Source: Phytohabitans maris | GTDB lineage: Bacteria; Actinomycetota; Actinomycetes; Mycobacteriales; Micromonosporaceae | DNA: 64,000 nucleotides | Assembly (NCBI RefSeq): GCF_031085175.1 | Contig: NZ_JAVHUY010000007.1 | Location: 186,001 to 250,000 of the forward strand | Direction of reading: 5' to 3' | Shown here: one piece after another, positions 58,969-64,000 of the stretch | Layout: every line of letters starts with the position of its first letter | How positions within the stretch are numbered: position 1 is the first letter of the stretch | The notes under the pieces: model-generated | What the model was told of the DNA's origin: nothing | The model's input: the letters and a program-made list of their open reading frames with translations, nothing else | Databases searched by the model: none | Program-made: the position numbers and the translations under genes

Positions 58969-59018
58969 TGTTGGGTGGAGCCGAGGGGACTCGAACCCCT
59001 GACCCCCACACTGCCAGT
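58969..59018. repeat. att direct repeat, right copy (in tRNA-Ala)
   Basis: Identical over 50 bp to 50567-50616. It covers the 3' end to the anticodon loop of the intact tRNA-Ala, so insertion restores the tRNA. The crossover point lies somewhere inside. Confidence 0.92.
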
Positions 59019-59048
59019 GTGGTGCGCTACCAGCTGCGCCACGGCCCC
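58976..59048 (-). tRNA. tRNA-Ala (anticodon GGC)
   Basis: Reading the minus strand, the 73-nt cloverleaf begins GGGGCCGTGGCGCAGC and ends CCCTCGGCTCCA. Anticodon loop CTGGCAG gives GGC (59015-59013). The acceptor has one G-U pair. CCA is not encoded. It is the insertion site of the integrative element. Confidence 0.95.
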
Positions 59049-59148
59049 AACGTCCCCGGTCTCCCGGGCACCCGCGCAATAGTACACACCCCTTCCCCGC
59101 CGGTCATCTCGCAGGTGCCGACACGCTCGGGAGTACCCGTCCGGGGCC

Positions 59149-59703
59149 TCAGTTGAGGGCCACGTCCGGGGGGAAGTGGGCGACCGCGGCCAGGATGCCG
59201 CCCTGGCGGCGCAGGACCATCGGCCACAGGTCGTCCGGGCGCTCAACGAACGCGTCGCCGGGCAGGGCGTCGAACACGAACCACGAGCCCGAGGAGATCT
59301 CCTCCTCCAGCTGCCCCGCCGACCAGCCCGAGTACCCGGCGAACACCCGGATGCCGGCGAGGCTGCTCTGCAGCGACTCGGGGTCGACGGAGAGGTCGAC
59401 GGTGCCGATCGAGCCGGATACCCGATGGAAGCCGCGGGCCCGGCGCACGCCGGGGTGCGTGCGGGCCAGGCAGATCGCGGACTCGGGCTGCACCGGGCCA
59501 CCCTCGAAGAGGACGGCCGGGTCCTTCGCCATCGTGCCCCAGTTGCCCAGCACCTCGGAGACGGGCACCTCGGTGGCCCGGTTGAGTACCACGCCCAGGG
59601 CACCGCCTGGCTCGTGCGCGACCAGCAGCACCACGGTGCGGTCGAAGTTCGGATCCTTCAGGGCCGGGGTCGCGACCAGTAGCTGCCCGGTCATCGACTC
59701 CAT
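59149..59703 (-). CDS. YqgE/AlgH family protein (UPF0301)
   Basis: A 184-residue protein with GQLLVATPALKDPNFDRTVVLLVAHEPGGALGVVLNRAT, FEGGPVQPESAICLAR and RVFAGYSGWSAGQLEEEISSGSWFVFDA. This matches the conserved YqgE/AlgH family, whose biochemical role is unclear. Starts at 59703 (MESM) or 59694 (MTGQ). Monocistronic and divergent from mtnP. Confidence 0.93.
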   Translation of the reverse strand: MESMTGQLLVATPALKDPNFDRTVVLLVAHEPGGALGVVLNRATEVPVSEVLGNWGTMAKDPAVLFEGGPVQPESAICLARTHPGVRRARGFHRVSGSIGTVDLSVDPESLQSSLAGIRVFAGYSGWSAGQLEEEISSGSWFVFDALPGDAFVERPDDLWPMVLRRQGGILAAVAHFPPDVALN

Positions 59704-59836
59704 CGACCGCCCCCCGATCCGCTGCCCCTCTCCGTGCACGGAATGCCCCGCTACTCGTGGAGGCCAGGGATACAGGACTCGTATGCCATGGAAGGCACCA
59801 TAGCTTGCGCGTCTGCTCCTGGTTAAGGTCTCATTC

Positions 59837-60640
59837 GTGAGCCCACGCGCTGAGTTTGCCGTGATCGGCGGTTCTGGCCTGTACGCACTCCTGGATGGCG
59901 CGACGGAGCTCACCGTCGACACGCCGTACGGTCCACCGTCCGACCCCCTCACCATCGCCGAAGTGGGTGACCGGACCGTCGCGTTCCTGCCGCGGCACGG
60001 GCGCGACCACCGTTACCCGCCGCACCGCATCCCTTACCGGGCCAACCTGTGGGCGTTGCGCTCGATCGGTGTACGCCAGATCCTCGCGCCGTGCGCCGTG
60101 GGTGGGCTGCGGCCGGAGCTGGGGCCGGGCGCGTTCGTCATCCCTGACCAGCTGATCGACCGCACCAGCGGGCGCGCGCAGACCTACTACGACGAGGGTG
60201 CGGTGCACGTCTCGTTCGCCGATCCGTACTGCCCGGTGGGGCGCGAGACGGTGCGCGCCGCGGCCGGGCGGCACGGCATCGCCGCGGAGCCGACCGGCAC
60301 GATGGTGGTGGTCGAGGGGCCGCGCTTTTCGACGCGGGCGGAGTCGCGGTGGTTCACCGCGATCGGCGGCACGGTGGTCAACATGACCGGTCACCCGGAG
60401 GCGGTGCTCGCCCGGGAGCTGGCCCTCTGCTACACGGCGATCGCTCTCGTCACCGACCTCGACGCGGGCGTGGAGGGCGACCACGGGGTCACCCAGGAGG
60501 AGGTCTTCCGGGTCTTCGGGGAAAACACCGCCCGCCTCCGCGGCCTGCTCCTCGACGCCGTCACCGCGCTACCGGCCGACCGCGCCTGTCCGTGCGGGGA
60601 GGCGCTGGACGGCATCAAGCTACCGTTCGCGCTGCCCTAG
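59837..60640 (+). CDS. mtnP: S-methyl-5'-thioadenosine phosphorylase
   Basis: A 267-residue phosphorylase of the PNP/MTAP family. It shows AVIGGSGLYALLDGATEL, FLPRHGRDHRYPPHRIPYRANLWAL, VEGPRFSTRAESRWF and NMTGHPEAVLARELALCYTAIALVTDLDAG. It splits methylthioadenosine (or a related nucleoside) with phosphate in the methionine salvage path. The start is GTG 59837. Confidence 0.9.
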   Translation: MSPRAEFAVIGGSGLYALLDGATELTVDTPYGPPSDPLTIAEVGDRTVAFLPRHGRDHRYPPHRIPYRANLWALRSIGVRQILAPCAVGGLRPELGPGAFVIPDQLIDRTSGRAQTYYDEGAVHVSFADPYCPVGRETVRAAAGRHGIAAEPTGTMVVVEGPRFSTRAESRWFTAIGGTVVNMTGHPEAVLARELALCYTAIALVTDLDAGVEGDHGVTQEEVFRVFGENTARLRGLLLDAVTALPADRACPCGEALDGIKLPFALP

Positions 60641-60670
60641 CCGGGACCGTCGCACGTGGACGGTGGTGGG

Positions 60671-61138
60671 TCAGGTCTCGCCGCCGATGTCCGTCTCGTA
60701 CGCCTCGTAGACCAGGTCGGCCCCGCGCTGGCGGTGGCGGGACAGCTCGCGGAGCAGGTCGCTGGACCACGCCCGCAGCTCCTCCACCGACGGCCCGGGC
60801 TGGTCGACCCGCCCCTGCAACGCCGACATCGCGGTGGCCACGGCGGCGTGCTCGCGCACCAGCACGTGGACGCAGCGGGCGAGCCGGGGCGCGTGGTCGA
60901 GCAACTCCGCGTACAACCCCTCGGGGCCTTCGGTCACCACGATGTGCTCGGCGAACGCGCCACGCAGCCCGTGCAGCCGCGTGCTGACCCTCGGCCGCCA
61001 CCCGGGGTCACCCGCGGGCGCGGCGAGGGCCCGCTCGAAAGACTGGATGCTGTGCAGCAGCGTGGCGCGGTGGCGCCGGGCGACGGCGAGCGAGGCCGCG
61101 CTGTCTGCCGCTGTCGGGTGAGACGCTTCCGCCACCAT
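60671..61138 (-). CDS. helical-bundle protein, possibly hemerythrin-like
   Basis: A 155-residue all-helical protein with regularly spaced His/Glu: HRATLLHSIQSFERAL, FAEHIVVTEGPEGLYAELLDHAPRLARCVHVLVREHAAVATAM and LLRELSRHRQRGADLVYEAYETDIG. The pattern fits a hemerythrin-like four-helix bundle, but the exact iron ligands cannot be assigned. Function unknown. Confidence 0.45.
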   Translation of the reverse strand: MVAEASHPTAADSAASLAVARRHRATLLHSIQSFERALAAPAGDPGWRPRVSTRLHGLRGAFAEHIVVTEGPEGLYAELLDHAPRLARCVHVLVREHAAVATAMSALQGRVDQPGPSVEELRAWSSDLLRELSRHRQRGADLVYEAYETDIGGET

Positions 61139-61270
61139 GACGCACCTCCCGCCACGAGCTATTAGCCGATGGTCGCCCTGAGTTCACTCTCTGTCCAGAC
61201 CTGCGGTGCGGCTCATACAACCCATGAAAAACATGGGCATCAAGGACAACAGCGAGGCATAAGAGAAGCG

Positions 61271-61294
61271 GCGCCACCGTGTATGGTGGCGCCG
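61271..61294 (-). terminator. terminator of the tmRNA gene
   Basis: GGCGCCACC (61271-61279) pairs with GGTGGCGCC (61286-61294) around a six-base loop. On the minus strand it is followed by GCTTCTCTT, a weak T-rich tail. It lies 12 bases after the tmRNA 3' end. Confidence 0.85.
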
Positions 61295-61305
61295 CTCACA
61301 TGACT

Positions 61306-61680
61306 GGTGGAGGTGCCGGGAATCGAACCCGGGTCCTTCGGCGTCTTGTCAGGGCTTCTCCGAGCGCAGCTCGCTGTGCCTCTACTCGGCCCCTCCGATC
61401 ACGCGAGCGAGTCGGTGTGACGGGCCCAGTCGCTGATTGATCTCACCGCACGAGCCCCGCGACCGGGCTCGGTTGGCCAGCCTTCTAGCTGATGCCGGCT
61501 ACTGGACCGAAGGCGATTCCAGACCGACAGACTCGCTTACTCGTCTCAGGCGACGAGTGCGTAGTCAGCGCGCTTTTCGTTGGCGCTTATTGGTTTCCGA
61601 CGACCGATTCACGAGACGACGTCGGCTTCCTCGGCTCGCTTCCCCTGCCGCAACGTTCGAAGTCGAAACCAGTCACCCCC
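61306..61680 (-). ncRNA. ssrA: transfer-messenger RNA
   Basis: Reading the minus strand, the 5' end GGGGGTGACTGGTTTCGAC and 3' end GGGTTCGATTCCCGGCACCT plus CCACCA form the tRNA-Ala-like part. The tag frame at 61584-61546 encodes ANEKRADYALVA and then TGA. The 375-nt length and the CCA tail are typical. It rescues stalled ribosomes. A hairpin terminator follows. Confidence 0.95.
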
Positions 61681-61746
61681 TCGAGGATCTCCAGACCGTA
61701 AGCGTAACGCCTGCGGCAACCGGATACATTCCGCCCGCGCCAGTGG

Positions 61747-62796
61747 CTACGAGCAGGGCTTTCCGTCCACCTCGCAGGCCGTGGGGCCGGGGTCGCCCAG
61801 CGTCGAGTTGCCGATCTCGAACTGGAACGTCAGCGACGCCGCGGCGGCCAGCGGCGCGCCGGTAAAGGTCACCTTGCTGCCCTCCTGGCGGAAGTTCGCA
61901 CCGCTGACATCCGTCACCCGCGCCACACTACTACGCAAGGTGACGACAACGGCCCACTCCGTAGCCGCCCCTTTACCGGTGTTTCGGACGGTTACCTCTC
62001 CCTCGAACCCGGGTCGGAGAAGGCCCTGCTCAGTGGTCTCGTACGCGGCGGCGAGCACCGGCTGCGGCGCGGGCGCCGTCGTGCCCTCCCTGGTCGGGGC
62101 CGTGGTCGGGGTCCGGGACGGGGTAGGGGTGGTGGACGGGCTCGCGGACGGGGTGGGTGACGCCGCGCCGGTGCCGAGCCCGGCGACGCCACCCGGCGCG
62201 GAGATACCCGGCGGAGAGGGCGCCGCACCGGTCTGCGGGGGCGCGGCCGGTGCCTCCTCGTTGCCGCCGGAGAGCGCCGCCACGACCACGATGGCCACCA
62301 GCACGAGCCCGGCGGTGGAGAGCGCCACCACCCAGCGGGCACGGGGCTTGCGGTGGTCGGCGGGAGCCACGAACGGGATCACCTCGGTGACCGGTCCGGC
62401 CGGGCTGCCCGGCGGCGGCGCGTTGAGGTCGACCTCCTGGAACGCCAGCCAGTCGAGGATCGCCGGCAGCCGCTCGTGCAGCACCGCGTCGTACGCGGCG
62501 CGCACCTCCTCGCGCTCCTCGTCCTCCCACTCGCCGTAGACGCAGGACTGGCGGAGGGTCAGCGTGGCGCCGTCCGGGGTGGGACTCAGCTCCCAGACCA
62601 GCCGGGTGCTGAGCTCGTCGTTGCCCCAGAGCATCGCCAGCCGTCGCTGCCCCTCGATGCCGGTCACCTCGGCCTCGCCGACCGGCGCGAACCCGGGCAG
62701 CTCAAGCCACTGGGAAAGCAGCTTTTCCTCGGTCAGCGCCCGCCAGATCCGCTCGGCCGGGTGCTCGAGATCGATATCCATCCGGATTTCGCTCAC
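61747..62796 (-). CDS. SRPBCC-TM-CBM2-like protein (copy 1)
   Basis: A 349-residue protein with an unusual order. Residues 1-140 are an AHSA1/SRPBCC domain (IRMDIDLEHPAERIWRALTEEKLLSQWLELPGF, LVWELSPTPDGATLTL). A membrane helix (WVVALSTAGLVLVAIVVVAAL) and a Pro/Ser/Thr linker follow. The last 100 residues resemble a family-2 carbohydrate-binding module (GFEGEVTVRNTGKGAATEWAVVVTL, TACEVDGKPC). The SRPBCC part faces the cytoplasm and the CBM2 part the outside. Paralogue of the next gene. The start is GTG. Confidence 0.82.
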   Translation of the reverse strand: MSEIRMDIDLEHPAERIWRALTEEKLLSQWLELPGFAPVGEAEVTGIEGQRRLAMLWGNDELSTRLVWELSPTPDGATLTLRQSCVYGEWEDEEREEVRAAYDAVLHERLPAILDWLAFQEVDLNAPPPGSPAGPVTEVIPFVAPADHRKPRARWVVALSTAGLVLVAIVVVAALSGGNEEAPAAPPQTGAAPSPPGISAPGGVAGLGTGAASPTPSASPSTTPTPSRTPTTAPTREGTTAPAPQPVLAAAYETTEQGLLRPGFEGEVTVRNTGKGAATEWAVVVTLRSSVARVTDVSGANFRQEGSKVTFTGAPLAAAASLTFQFEIGNSTLGDPGPTACEVDGKPCS

Positions 62797-62865
62797 CCGG
62801 AGACCTTACAGACAGCCGCAACTCGACGCCGACCCCGCTGCCTGGCAGTACGCCCCGCAGCGGCG

Positions 62866-63957
62866 TCACAACCCGGCGCAGTCCTCGCCGCCGACCTCAC
62901 AGGTGAGTGGCTGGCCCGGCCCGAGCACATTGAGGACCACGTCGAACACCACCCGCGTCGATCCGCCGCCGGGCACCGGCGAGCCGCTGAAGGTCCACCC
63001 CGCGCCGGTCAGTCTCGGCTGCGGGCCCTCCACGCCGTTGACGACCGCCAGCAGCGGCACAGTGATCGTGAGGGTCCAGTCGCCGGACGTGGTGCCACCG
63101 GAGTTTTCCACCACCACCGCACCCCGGTAGACGAGCGCACCACTCGACACCGGCGAGTAACGAGCGGCCAGCACCGCCGGCGCCGGGGCGGCGGTCGTGG
63201 AGCGCTCCACCCGGGGAGGCGTGCTCGGCGCCACCGTGGTGGGCCGGGTGCTCGTCACGCTCGGGGTCGGCGACGGCGAGGCGCTCGGCGGCCGCTGGGT
63301 GGCGTCGATGGCCGTGGCGGTGGAGGCCGCGCTGGCCGACGTGTACACCGTGGACTGCCCGCTCGTCCCGCTCGCGCGGGCCTCGGCGGGCTCGCTGGTC
63401 TCCGAGGGCAGGTTGGCGATCAACGCGGACGCCAGCCCGATCACCAGCGCGGCGGCCACGATCGCGAGGATCTGGCGGCGGCGGTCCGGCTTGGGTGCGA
63501 CCGGCGCGGCCAGTCGCGGAGGTCGCGGCACGAGGGCGTCGGCCTTTCCGGCGAGCCCATCGAGTACGGCCGGGAGCCGCTCGCCGAACAGCCGGTCGTA
63601 CGTGGCGACGAGCGCCTGCCGCCGGGCACTCCCCCGCACGCCGAGGAAGCCGGACTGGCTCACCATCAGCAGGCAGCCCTCCGGCTTGGGCCGCAGCTCC
63701 CAGGCCACCCGGGCATGCAGCTGCTCGCCCTTCCACCGCATCACCAGCCGCCGCTCGGCGGAGACCTCCAGCACCTGCCCGGCGATCGGGCCGTCGAAGC
63801 CCGGCAGCGCGTCGGGGAGCAGCTGGAACTGGCTGCCCTGGATGGGCTCGAGGTCGCCCGGCATGAACCAGCGGGTGAGCTGCCGGCGCTCGGTGAGCGC
63901 CCGCCACACCAGCGCGGGTGGATGGCCGAAGTCGAAGTCGAGCCGAATTTCGGTCAC
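62866..63957 (-). CDS. SRPBCC-TM-CBM2-like protein (copy 2)
   Basis: A 363-residue paralogue of the protein at 61747 with the same layout: SRPBCC (IRLDFDFGHPPALVWRALTERRQLTRWFMPGDL), membrane helix (ILAIVAAALVIGLASALIANL), Ser/Thr-rich linker, CBM2-like end (ALVYRGAVVVENSGGTTSGDWTLTITV, TCEVGGEDC). GTG 63957 starts it. Lies 69 bases upstream of copy 1, so both are probably cotranscribed. Confidence 0.82.
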   Translation of the reverse strand: MTEIRLDFDFGHPPALVWRALTERRQLTRWFMPGDLEPIQGSQFQLLPDALPGFDGPIAGQVLEVSAERRLVMRWKGEQLHARVAWELRPKPEGCLLMVSQSGFLGVRGSARRQALVATYDRLFGERLPAVLDGLAGKADALVPRPPRLAAPVAPKPDRRRQILAIVAAALVIGLASALIANLPSETSEPAEARASGTSGQSTVYTSASAASTATAIDATQRPPSASPSPTPSVTSTRPTTVAPSTPPRVERSTTAAPAPAVLAARYSPVSSGALVYRGAVVVENSGGTTSGDWTLTITVPLLAVVNGVEGPQPRLTGAGWTFSGSPVPGGGSTRVVFDVVLNVLGPGQPLTCEVGGEDCAGL

Positions 63958-64000
63958 CGGGGAACTCTAAAGGGTAGGGGTGCGACTACTCCATGCCCTT

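Larger units (their letters stand above)
50567..59018. mobile_element. integrative element in tRNA-Ala(GGC), pSAM2/AICE-like but without a transfer gene
   Basis: A 50-bp direct repeat (50567-50616 and 58969-59018) bounds 8.45 kb. It comprises the 3' half of tRNA-Ala. The right end next to the intact tRNA holds integrase and excisionase, preceded by a RepSA-type initiator and a chain of small overlapping genes. The left end has an XRE repressor, cutA, a VOC gene and a toxin-antitoxin pair. AICE transfer proteins (FtsK/TraB-type) and SpdB genes are not seen. The left 0.9 kb is non-coding with structured repeats. Confidence 0.88.

Overview
The window is high-GC DNA with many GTG starts, four-base stop/start overlaps, AfsR/SARP-, IclR- and TetR-type regulators, a pSAM2-like integrative element and CBM2-type domains. 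This fits a filamentous actinomycete, most likely Micromonosporaceae or a relative. The genus cannot be fixed from the sequence alone.

Layout. (1) 1-4.6 kb: tail of an AfsR/SARP-like regulator, a DrrAB-type ABC exporter, a DUF4097 protein and a membrane-anchored repeat protein. Heptamers at 11-bp spacing between the divergent genes look like SARP operators. (2) 4.7-17.5 kb: a sugar-acid (uronate) catabolic island with IclR, kduD, kduI, aldo/keto reductase, Gfo/Idh oxidoreductase, SMP-30 lactonase, carboxymuconolactone-decarboxylase-like protein, 2-hydroxyacid dehydrogenase, enolase-superfamily dehydratase, a sugar ABC importer without its ATPase, a second IclR and RidA. (3) 17.6-18.1 kb: remnants of aromatic-oxygenase, reductase and SDR genes. 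(4) 18.2-23.0 kb: MMPL exporter with TetR, a patatin fragment, and a second TetR with an SDR.

(5) 23-50.4 kb is the most interesting part. It holds a secreted esterase, a three-domain QsuB-like dehydroshikimate dehydratase (TIM-VOC-TIM), two Tat-exported PQQ dehydrogenases with cupredoxin-like tails that lack copper ligands, a complete small PQQ operon (pqqA-pqqC-pqqDE fusion-pqqB), and a Liv-type ABC importer with an EamA permease. It also holds an aldehyde dehydrogenase, a ThDP enzyme, a CaiB CoA-transferase with a citryl-CoA-lyase-like partner, a secreted ThuA-like protein and a quinate/shikimate dehydrogenase. Two sets of operators tie this region together. Pairs of 17-bp palindromes 21 bp apart occur at five promoters, including that of the divergent IclR gene at 39246. 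One identical 29-bp site occurs both beside the TetR gene at 49787 and, inverted, upstream of the QsuB-like gene 24 kb away. The simplest reading is a hydroaromatic (quinate/shikimate ester) or similar plant-compound pathway: release by the esterase, periplasmic oxidation by PQQ enzymes, uptake, then dehydration to protocatechuate. The substrate is inferred, not shown.

(6) 50.57-59.02 kb: an 8.45-kb integrative element bounded by 50-bp direct repeats, inserted in the 3' half of tRNA-Ala(GGC). It has integrase, excisionase, a RepSA-type HUH initiator, an XRE repressor with operator boxes, a MazF-like toxin-antitoxin pair, CutA and VOC cargo, and an iteron-like array with a large hairpin. No FtsK/TraB transfer gene is visible. 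(7) 59.1-64 kb: chromosomal YqgE, MTA phosphorylase, a helical hypothetical protein, tmRNA with terminator, and two paralogous SRPBCC-TM-CBM2 proteins.
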